From Lamellibrachia columna (Eukaryota > Annelida > Polychaeta > Sabellida > Siboglinidae): a DNA stretch of 64,000 nucleotides. Position 1 is the stretch's first letter, and each line of letters starts with the position of its first letter. Of the stretch, positions 31,940-43,200 are shown in pieces. The DNA lies in contig OY759261.1 in assembly GCA_963662155.1 (NCBI GenBank), forward strand, positions 41,690,056 through 41,754,055. Direction: 5' to 3'. Below the pieces are notes generated by a model. It was not told the origin of the DNA and made no database searches. It saw nothing but the letters and a program-made list of their open reading frames with translations. Both the position numbers and the translations under genes were made by a program.

Positions 31940-32870
31940 ACTTTACTTGTGTATTTCCTTAGCATAATGTGCCATTCCCGGGATGTAGTTCATCCTACAG
32001 CCACTCGTGATATTGATCTTAGAGGACTTTTTCATCCTCTTCACAAATGCATCGTAGTTAGCTGTTGAAGCTGGTAGGTCTTTGATTGAAGTATCTCTAC
32101 TGAACATTTCTCCCAGTTTTTCTTGTTTAAGTTGAAACGATGGCGGCAGCGAACTTCACGAAGGGAAACCATTGTATGGATTTGTATTCCAAATGGTCGG
32201 TGCTGGCAGTATGGGTCCAGGCTAATTTTCTCGCATTGGTTAGCAATGTTAGCGGTTTGAGGAAAACATCAGGTCCGGATAATACCCACGTTTCTATCGG
32301 CTGTAACTGAAGGAGCTCGGAAGCTTTGCATCGTGGATGAGGGATAGCTGACTTGAATCTGACCAACTTTCAACTAATTTCCCGTCATCGTTTGCGTCTG
32401 AATATCCCAAAAGTACCCCAGAAAGCTGCATGTTGACGACTTCAATGTTTTTGAGTTCTGACATGGAGGATTCATCGACATCAACTCCGCTGCGGACAAA
32501 AAGAACACTGCCATACTGAGTATGTGGTCTCTCTATGACGAGTGTCAATCCCGGTATCCTTGGGTGGATACTTGAGGTTCCGCGGTGTGTCTATTGAAGG
32601 CAGACAATGTGACATTTAATTCTTCTCGCACATGTATCTGCCAGAAGCTGCTGCTTGGTTTCTTAACTACATTCAACATTGGCTGAGATGATGCACAATG
32701 CCGGCCCTGAGAAGGTCTCACGCATAAGACAGTGTTGCTCGCCAACATATTGGTCTTTGTTGGAGTGCAGTCATTGTTAGCACTCTCCAGAAGAGGTGGC
32801 TGTTGCGTGATAGAAGGATTCGACCAACTGGGGTTCAACCCTTACATCAATACGGTCAATTTGATTCTGA
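31940..32870 (-). mobile_element. LINE endonuclease relic
   Basis: On the minus strand broken frames read HPRIPGLTLVIERPHTQYGS, VLFVRSGVDVDES, NIEVVNMQLSGVLLGY and NDDGKLVESWSDSSQLSLIH with DAKLPSSF. Then come RGYYPDL and QHRPFGI. This is an APE-type endonuclease of a further LINE family, upstream part only; no RT box is seen. Confidence 0.7.
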
Positions 32871-35440
32871 TTAGGCCAAACAACCTTTATGAATGTCGGG
32901 ACTGTTTGGACTGTTTAAATTAGGGGTTTGGATATTGGTACGGCATTTTACCGTAACGTTTCAGTTTGTTCTTTTTTACAAATAAGATGCGAGATTTTGA
33001 CGAACATTTATTTGATCACTCTTATGTAATCCTCGATACGCGTGTAACTGGTTTTTGCTTTGCATAACTGGAAAATAAAAAGTGCTAACGGATAAACTGG
33101 AAATGTTCACAATCTTGATTAAGGGCCTGTTACTACCGAGTAATTATATTTTGTTCACATATTTCAATGTATAGAGTGTACTAGAAAATATTATTGCAAT
33201 TAAGGCCAGTACAATTAATCTAAGTAGAGAATGTGGAAACAAACCTACACAATTTGGCTGGGCAGGTCAGGTGGTTGGTCAACACTACAACAAGCAAACC
33301 CATATAATATTATGTGAAAATTGATTAAAATGTTAGATTTGTAGATCATTGAATACATCACAAGAAGCGCACCAGCATTTTATGTTGAACTTTCTAATTT
33401 TATTTCCGAAAAATGATTTAACGAATTTAAAATATCACAATGCAAGAACCATGTAGATGTTATATTAATTGTCTTACATTATTTTTTATGATATTACTTC
33501 ATTGGCTAGCCTCTATAGATTTTCTTCAGAAAAATTACTTTAGAGCTGACTATTTTGATACTAGAAACAAATCAGTAATAGTGTTCAACATAGTTTAAAC
33601 AAAATGTTGTCCAGTATAATATCCTGGGCACGACAACAGACCATGTGGTATTAAAGGGAAAGGTGGATAACTCAATAATAATCATTACGTACTAAGGACA
33701 ATGCTTGGTGTTATAATAATATAAGTTTTATAATTCATGCATTTCAACGTAGATATTGTACCAGAATATATATTGAAATTTATGCTTTTCCTTTTCTATA
33801 TTTAATGTAATTTAAGGACAGGAACATACCCAATTTGCACCATTGTTTGGTTGAAACTGTTGATGCTACAACAAACAAAACCATCATTATACATAATTGT
33901 TTGAAAAAGTATTTAATTTCTGAAACATGAAAATAATTGTTACATTTTAATTACTGTTCTTTTTTAAATGAGTATTAGGACTGAAATATGAAAGTGTTTT
34001 AAACAGTAATATTAGTTTTAATTAAACATATTTTGTCCATTTATTTCAACGTAGAGATAATACTAAAATATATATATATTGAAATTAAGAAATTGTAGTG
34101 AATTGTTAACATTTACTGTAATTTGGGGACACAAACTTACACAAAAACTTGGCGCATTGTTTGGCTGATTACGTTGATACTATAACAATCAAAATCACCA
34201 TTATATTTATATGAAAATATATTGAATTCGTGAAACATGAAAATACATTTTAATTACAGTTCTTTTTTATTAAAGTGAACATTCATAATATGAATGTCTT
34301 TTTAAACAGTAATACTAGTTTTTTTCTTAATCATATTATGTTCATGTATTTCAATTTATAACAGAACAACTCAACAAGGAATAGTGTTATATTTATATAT
34401 TATACATATCAAACATGGCAATAAATGGGACAACCCGGCCAGATCTATCTGGGGCTTGCAGATGTTCACGTGACTGGACATGGTCCTGGGTCAGCTATTC
34501 GGTCATGATCACGTGACTGCGGCCACGTGACCAGACTATCTTGGGTCTGTAACCAGATAAATGCCGACGAGCCTATAATTCATGCTCCTGGGGCAGGGGT
34601 TAGTAGGTGACTGGACGTTTTATCTGCCCGTGCTGCACGACAAAGTGGCCATGTGCACGTTCACAATCAGCTATGTACAGCGCCCTCTAATTGGTCAGCC
34701 TCCATATCGCACAGTATTGTGAGCCTCTAATGTTGATTGGCCAGGTATGTGGGTCAGTTGTTGGTTATAAGCTATTCAGTGATACAACAATGCTTCAAAT
34801 TAAATATTGTACTAGATTATATATGGAAATTGACATTCCAAAATTTAATGATAGTAAATTGTTTGCATTTAATGTAATTTGAGGACAGACATTTATCCAA
34901 TTTGGAACATTATTTTGTGAATTATGTTGATGCTACAACAAATCAAAATCTTCATTATACTTGCATGACAAAAAACATCAACTCGTGAAACGTGCAACAC
35001 GAATTTTTTTCTTGCAAGTATAATGAAGATTTTCAACAAATTCACCAAATGTTGCCCCAAATTGGATAAATGTCTATCTTCAAATTACATTAAATGCAAA
35101 CAATTCACTACATTAAATGTTGGAATGTTAATTTCCATATATTATCTAGTACAATGTTTAATTGAAACGTGCAACTTATTAGAACATTGTTATTGCAATT
35201 ATTTTTGTATTAAAATTAATGTTCATATTTATTGTGTAAGCAAAATTGGACAGAATAGTTGTACGTTGATTGTGTCGCAGCAATTGGAAGCTTTGCGAAA
35301 ATCAGTATTTTCGAATGATACCTCTTTATGGTGGCATATCCAAATCAAGCATTACGCGTTGAATCTTATCAACAAGTAGCATAAAAGCAGTCACATAAAC
35401 AAAATTGGCAAGTCTGACACATTATAAATCACTCAAAATC
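32871..35440. repeat. AT-rich block of diverged tandem and inverted repeats
   Basis: A segment of about 150-300 bp recurs at about 33,160-33,300, 33,730-33,900, 34,020-34,200 and 34,790-34,970. Shared marks are 'atatattgaaatt', 'ttaatgtaatttgaggacag', 'caatttggcacattgttt' and 'gatgctacaacaaacaaaa'. The last copy is followed by its own reverse complement at 35,015-35,170, giving a palindrome centred near 34,995. No gene is seen. An insert at 34,430-34,720 holds three CACGTGA sites. Confidence 0.8.
34465..34545. promoter_or_regulatory. Cluster of three E-box (CACGTGA) sites
   Basis: 'ttcacgtgactgg', 'gatcacgtgactgcg' and 'ggccacgtgaccag' lie within about 60 bp. All share CACGTGAC, the core bound by bHLH-ZIP factors of the USF/TFE/MITF type. 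No gene start is evident next to it, so function is open. Confidence 0.35.
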
Positions 35441-36195
35441 CTGTTAAATGTTACAGATTGTCACCTTTCTGACAACAGTATTCCATAATTGGTTAAACAT
35501 CAAGCAATTATATCAATATTAATTTTTAAAATAAGTAATTTTAAAGAGACAGTAAGCAATCTTCAATGGTTAGCAATGTTCTGGAAATGTATTGTGCATG
35601 ATATATGATTTATTTTCAGCTTATATTACGGGCAGTGCATCATATTAATTTGGCTGTCAAACAAACAATAATATGTATGATTATATATGCATTGTGCCGC
35701 AACTTAATTTGAGATAGGACGCTTTCTCAGATAAAAACTTCCCTATTTGAGGTGATACCTCAGTTAGACTTCGTGGTGTGTTACAGACGAATGTAGATCA
35801 TAGCAAGTTTGGATAGAGGAAGTTTGACAAATTAATATACTCTGACATAAGTGAGTTTGAGCAGGGATTTTGCCACGTTTGCTGGTTGAAGCTCTTCATA
35901 GGAAAATGGTGGATTTCTAGATGATCTTAATAGGCAGAAGGATATTTGGGATTTTTTAATGATTAGACACGTGTGTGCCGTAACCCGTGCACATATTGGT
36001 AAACGTTTACGGGTATCGCACATACAAGCATTTTACAAGAGCTTAACAAATTTTGTTTTGCCTAAGATCGACCAACATGTCAACTGGATGGTGACAGCGC
36101 CAAGTGAAAAGTTTAAGAATTTTTGATGGTCACGTTTCCTTATAATCATGAAAAACGTTACAATGACCATTAATGTGAACATCAACTGTAGGCTG
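35441..36195. other. Non-coding, contains a dispersed repeat on the minus strand
   Basis: About 35,700-36,040 is a diverged reverse-complement copy of the repeat at 25,380-25,690 ('gatgatcttaataggcagaagga' against 'gatgatttaaacaggcggaagga'). No exon is seen. Confidence 0.6.
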
Positions 36196-36990
36196 AACCA
36201 TATATCTGCCCGCCCCCGCAAGGCAGGTGACCGTAACTCTGTCAGCACATCCTGTTTTGCTGCACAGTAATTTAGGAATTACGAGTGTAGTGCGTGCCAA
36301 ACGTGACACGGCCGAGACGACACTGACGGTCAGCGCGTAGACACATTGCAAGCATATCAAGTTGAACGCGCAAATGTTCAAGATACATTGTACATTTTGT
36401 TATGGACCATCTTTCACCGAGGTAAGTTTAATCTGCACTTAAAACCTATGATTCGGGCTGCCTGACATGTCACAGAGGTGCGTCTTTGTAGGTTGTAGCG
36501 ATGACCCGGGGACCACACCCAAATAATTGTTGTCATTGAGCATGCGTCGCATTGATGGGTGTTTACACTTTAGGAGACTTATTTCCAATTTCAGAATAAT
36601 AAGGTGACATTTTTAATCACCAGCCTTAATGAAACGGTGACACTTGTGCCCTAATTGTGGAGTAAACGGGTCAGTGTTGAACGCAAGGAATCGAAGCTAG
36701 GATCCAACAACTTAGACGCATTAGACTACAACCTTATCCCTAACACACCCTATATACAAATAAAAACAGTCGCCAATACCTTTTTAATTATATGGGCCAA
36801 AACTATAAAAAAAATTAGGCACAGGTGAGAAAATATGTCCCGACAGCCGTTACTTAAACTGCACCTAAATAATTAATAGTTTAACCAGATCCTACAATGT
36901 TTAGCGGATGTGTGGCCGGCCCTTGTCAGATAACTGTATTTATACATAATATTAATACTACTACCATGACGTACACAATAGATAATTGAT
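36196..36990 (+). repeat. Third copy of the 0.8-kb element
   Basis: Collinear with 14,290-15,130: 'gcaaggcaggtgaccgt', 'aattacgagtg', 'tatcaagttgaacgcgcaa', 'cattgatgggtgtttac', 'gaatcgaagctaggatcc', 'tgtggccggcccttgtc'. Its minus strand contains 'gcttcgattcc', which resembles a polymerase III B box, next to 'gtagtctaatgcg'. A tRNA-derived (SINE-like) segment is possible but not convincing. Confidence 0.75.
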
Positions 36991-37852
<862 letters not shown>

Positions 37853-37899
37853 CTATCCTACAGACTTGAGGTCAAATACCAATTCCAATTATAAATTCC

Positions 37900-38297
37900 A
37901 TATCGAAATAACAGACATACTCAACGCAAAAAATACGTTGGGTTAGCTTATTTAATTGCTGCTTATATAATGATTCAAATTGGCGAACAAATGTGACATA
38001 TGCAACATATTATACATATTATATTTTACTGATTATGTGTAGCGAATAATTTGAGTGAAAAAGTTACATGATGTAATTGAAAACCCCAATTCCACCGACA
38101 CAATCGTAGCCACAAACTCTGTGGAATTCTATTCTATCTCAGTATAATATTTATATAATATTTTAGTTTTTTTTTAAAGGTAATCACGTATTTCGATTTA
38201 TTTACGATAATGCCAGGAATGGCACGATGCAGACGACATATTTGTGGACGACTCTCCAACCCCCCACCCCTGTCTGCTTCTACTGCTACCGGCGAGA
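37900..38297 (+). pseudogene. Truncated LDLa exon relic of the receptor family
   Basis: About 37,970-38,210 matches the intron before the copy A LDLa exon (reverse complement of 9,740-10,020). An acceptor-like AATGCCAG precedes NGTMQTTYLWTT ... TPVCFYCYRRE, homologous to [12 protein letters not shown] ... [11 protein letters not shown] of copy A. After the second cysteine the exon is replaced by a 38-bp tandem array, so the domain cannot fold. Confidence 0.8.
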
Positions 38298-38785
38298 GGC
38301 TTCACCTATTCGTAGTAGCGGGGTCACAACTAATTGGCTTCACCTATTCGTAGTAGCGGGGTCACAACTAATTGGCTTCACCTATTCGTAGTAGCGGGGT
38401 CACAACTAATTGGCTTCACCTATTCGTAGTTGCGGTTCACAACAAATTGGCTTCACCTATCCATAGTTGCGGGCCACAACTAATTGGTTTTACCTATTCG
38501 TAGTTGCACGTCACAACTAATTAGCTTCACCTATTCGAAGTTGCGGATCACAGCTAATTGGCTTCACCTATTCGTAGTTACGCGTCACAACTAATTGGCT
38601 TCACCTATTCGTAGTTGCGTATCACAACTAATTGGCTTCACCTATTCGTAGTTGCGCGTCACAACTAATTGGCTTCACCTATTCGTAGTTTCGCGTCACA
38701 ACTAATTGGCTTCACCTATTCGTAGTTGCGCGTCACAACTAATTGGCTTCACCTATTCGTAGTTGCGTGTCACAACTAATTTGAT
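38298..38785. repeat. 38-bp tandem array, about 13 units
   Basis: The unit begins 'ggcttcacctattcgtagt' and ends 'cacaactaatt'. Early units carry 'agcggggtcac' and later ones 'tgcgcgtcac'. It starts exactly where the LDLa exon relic breaks off. Confidence 0.95.
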
Positions 38786-39672
38786 AAGAAATACAATGTG
38801 CTAGCGTAATTTAAAATCAAGCGGCAACATACAAAGTCTCGAGGTAAGGTAATGAGCGAATTCAGGGTTTTCCACATGTATGCATAAATCCAGCACAGCT
38901 GATGGGGAAACGTAAATGTTACCAATGTATACCGTCAACAGACACACAGTAAGATCAAAAGTAAATCCAGAATTGATCAAAACCTGCTTGGTTGATGAGG
39001 AAATGGACTTTCATGATTAGTTTTATAGGACGAAAGGGGGATATTTTGAAACTGTGAACGACACGAATAGTTTATTGCGCGCTCTTAATATTTCTAATAT
39101 TTTACGAACAATAAAGTGTTAATAAATTGAAATTGGAGCTCTGAAAATAAGGTAGCAAAAGGGAAGCTGATTGTGTAGGGTGGAGGAATGGCGTGTCTAG
39201 GATCTCACAAAAGGGAAGCCAGCTTAGTCCCCCGTTAGTTTACCATGCTACCATGCTACCTAGCGGCGCCACGGAAAAAGTCATGGCGTGGTTATGTAAC
39301 TTGCAGGGGCGGATTTAGTAAATGTACACCTTAATCTCAAAAAAGTAGCCACACGTCTCTTTATTAACATGAACGTATGTTGCGTGCGTTGAGTGTATAC
39401 AAACTGATTAAATATGATTTTTACTGGATGAAAGTCACTGATTAACCAAATGCTTGGTTTAACCGTAATAAGGCAACTTACGGCTGACAAGGGACTGCGA
39501 AGTATTCCATGATTGACAGTCGCGTCAAGTACATATAAAATGATCGGCATACAGAAGTCGAAGTAGAAACGACTACTAAACTAACTAATATTTCGAATAT
39601 TTATTAAATATTGCCTCCGAAACATAACAGTTAAAATACATTGCTTGTTATGTAACCTCTGCGTCGTTGCAG
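38786..39672. other. Upstream region of the nephrocystin-3-like gene
   Basis: Contains a dispersed repeat (39,050-39,280, resembling 23,500-23,600) and no recognised exon. The promoter should lie here or before an unseen non-coding exon, because 39,673 follows a splice-acceptor-like 'gttgcag'. I see no convincing core-promoter motif. Confidence 0.45.
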
Positions 39673-39792
39673 ATTGGCTTTGAGTCCGATCGACGTCGCC
39701 GCACCTAGATGGGTTGCAATGCATCTCATTCGACCTCGGTCCCCGGCGTAGATGCCCCGGGCTCTCACAAGTCGCCAGTAGCTCGTAGAAAG
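39673..39792 (+). CDS. Exon 1: start codon and myristoylation-type N-terminus
   Basis: The ATG at 39,709 is preceded in frame by TAG (39,706-39,708), which fixes the start. The protein begins [10 protein letters not shown]: Gly2 with Ser6 fits the N-myristoyltransferase consensus and Cys3 could be palmitoylated. 39,673-39,708 would be 5' untranslated sequence after an acceptor GTTGCAG. The donor is AAAG/GTACGT, phase 0. Confidence 0.75.
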
Positions 39793-40023
39793 GTACGTTC
39801 TTATTTATAGCGGGTATCCACTCCGTAGAACTCTTCGGACTGACATGTAGACTGTAGAGCACTTTCGTTGTAAGTTTTTTTAATAATGTGCATTAATAAT
39901 ACATTAGTTGAAACATCAACACCCTTACACACGCACAAGCGCACACACGCACAAGCGCACACACGCACAAGCGCACACACGCACAAGCGCACGCACGCAC
40001 ACACACACACGCGCGCACACACG

Positions 40024-40077
<54 letters not shown>

Positions 40078-40159
40078 CGCACACACGCATACACACACAC
40101 GCATACGCACAAGCGCACACACGCACACACACGCACACACGCACACACACACGCACACA

Positions 40160-40209
<50 letters not shown>

Positions 40210-43200
40210 AGCGCACACACGCACAAGCGCACACACGCAAAATGCCGCGCATGCACACACACATATCGCGCGCCCACTATTGAAAACCATGCATAATAAC
40301 ATACACGCCTATGCAAGTCCTCGCTAACTTAGTCTACTGGCGGACCGTCTTAACTGTTCAATAACAGGACTCCACCGATAATGATAGCAGTACGTGAAAT
40401 ATTTCACTTAATTTATTGTTTCTATTGACGTACAAAATGTTGCTCTTTAATAGTGCATAATTGACTGCTTACCTTAAACATTGACATATCTTGCCCAGGT
40501 CGCCAACGGTCACACAAAACAATACGCCACCAATGGTCATACTCCTAAACATCTCCACATGGCCACACAACAGCTCAGTATGCTGAGACGTGTGATTGAG
40601 AAGAAACACGACGCATGCGTAGAACAAAGTTGGAGAACTTCCGACACGAAGGAACTGCTGCGACAGAGTTGCAACCACGATCTGTGGCACGCCGTCGACT
40701 CGATCCGCCAGCAGGAGGCGCCATATGTAGAACCTCACACCAAGGTGCGGTGGTTGTAGTGCTATAGTACTCCTAACAGATCGATCTGTTGAAACGTGGA
40801 TTTTTTCCACGCCAAGCGTGGACGTACGCTGAATTATTTGCACTTCGTATAACTTGCTGTCTTGGTCGACGTGTTTCTGGGAGCTAAACTTAAAAAAAAC
40901 GCTTCCAGGAAATGCCCACCATTACCCACCCGACCAAATAAGACGGGTTTACTACCAATTAAAGTTAAGTTCCCTTTTGCGAACTTCGTATATTCCAGCG
41001 AGCAATCCCATTGGTTAACACAGCAGCTGAAAAGTCAGTCGTTTAATTTTTTTATTTCTTTTTAATATATGGGCGGGAAAGCCAAACCGAAATCACTGAA
41101 TAACTTGTTTTACTATGACAATTTTGTATGCTGGTCATCAAGTCAGGTGTATTTATATTGCGCAGGTACAGATGGCTTCCAGGCATGTCAGTGACGTCAC
41201 TTGAAATATTCACCGGCGCCTACTGGATTAACAATCCACACGTAAGTAACAATATTGGATTAGCACTCCTTACATAAGCGAAACATTGTATAATCCGGTA
41301 CCTACGGTATTGATAATCGAAACGTTCGTAAGACGTTCTATAATCCGCGAACATTCAGCCGATGATTTGTAAGACTTAAAACCCTGGACGGCTAACACCG
41401 TTGCTTTACCGGTAAAACAGTATATAATACATATGCAATACGAGCACGTCTGATGCCATGCTAAAGCACCTTTAGATTTTCGCGAGTTTGATCCAACAAG
41501 AACGTTTGTCTTAGAAGACTAGATCCTTCATGTGTTGGTCGACGACGACGCACCAACACTCAGCAAGGATGATCGTTTATCAGTTTAAATGTCCTTTCTA
41601 CGATTTAGTTCCACCAGCACATTACATTGAATGTAGAGCGACTTTCAATGAATTGTCACTTGACGAAACCATATTGACTTAAATCATTGCGTGTTTCCAG
41701 GCTCTATACATGCTCAGAGAACCCGACTTTCTAAAGGACGTCAAAAAGGCCGACATCCGCAAGAATTACGAGGAACCACCTAGCTCCACAGAAGAAGAGT
41801 TGTTGACCACACTGAAAGGTATCAGGAACATCTACCAGTGTTTGCGCATCGTGTATATGAAGAATTGCTATGTGATCACTGTAATGACTGTAACATGACT
41901 GTCCATTACTCATTGCTTGTAGGTGTAATTATAAATAAACAATACCAACAACATCCACAAAAACAGCTATACACATTGCCACCGGCAACAACAACCGCAG
42001 CTGGTTCAAAGACGAACCAGAGTGGCCTGACACGTAGCAACAGGTGCAACAGCGGAAGTGTAATTACATCGGTACAACGATAAAATGTGGCACCCCCAAA
42101 CTTACATTTTTCTTTTATGGGAGGTCCCTCGTGCCCTACGGGGGACCTCCCATAGGGCACGAGGGACCAGACCCCCCTAATCTCGAATACTGCACATGTC
42201 TATGTTAGATAACATGGGTATAGCAGCAGCATTTGCTGCACCAACAGCAGTGTCATTGCATTATATATAACTGCAGATAAAGTGTCACTGAATTTGGCTT
42301 TGTAGATAAACTGAAATCAACGTTTCACAGCCAAGTCCACGAATATACTTGTGCGTTGGAATCGGCAGATGAACGGAGTATTCGACTATCAGGTACTGTG
42401 TGGATTTGTATTTGAAGGTTGCTGTTTATAGTGTATATACTTACCACGATTAAATATACACGTGTATGTCTTGTTTAGCCACTAAATAGCATATGTTTAT
42501 ACATGTTGCCCCAATTTTATTTTTATTATTTAGGCCTTCATAGCTTTCGAAACTTTCATGAACTTGTTGTAAAAGTTGTGGCACTCTGAATAAATGGATT
42601 CGACGAACCTATGTCCTCGGGGAAGTTCTTATTATATGTGTAATTCCAATTTGCATGGCGTATACATACTATTTAAAGTTTAAATTTGCAGTATTATTAT
42701 AGATTGACAACGGCACGGTCACAGCATGAATACGTTTGTTTATACATACTAGTAATGAGGGACATCCAAATATAGCGTCACGCTGTACACGGTGATACAA
42801 TACGGCTGGATACGAAGTGTTTACGTGGCTTTGTTTGTTTTGTGTCGCGCTAGGTTACTGTTGGTATACCTTAAATACGTCGGCAAGTGAGAACTAAAAC
42901 TAATTATCAAAAGTAATATCATGGTTGTGCAGTGCATTTGATAATAATATATTAGGAAAATTCCATTGTTTCCTATTAAGGAGTGATGCAAGCATTGCAT
43001 AGACTTTATTCAGTTCACTGATGTCAGGTAAGGTTACTCACGTATCCAATAGCCGTGGTTGGTCGTTATGGCACCTCTGATGATGATACGACAATCTGTC
43101 TCCACCTATTCCGGTCCCTTGTTGTCACATGTGTTTGATGTTTGTCCAACTCTTTGATGTTATTCTTTCTCCGCCTGTCTCTCTTTCTCTTGCCTCTCTT

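Noticed and set aside
36690..36760. Possible tRNA gene or SINE head on the minus strand (GCTTCGATTCC B-box-like)
   Set aside because: No complete cloverleaf can be drawn and the A-box region is poor. At most a decayed tRNA-derived segment.
39801..40327. Cys/Val and His/Thr-rich frames
   Set aside because: CA and CACG microsatellite in intron 1 of the nephrocystin-3-like gene.
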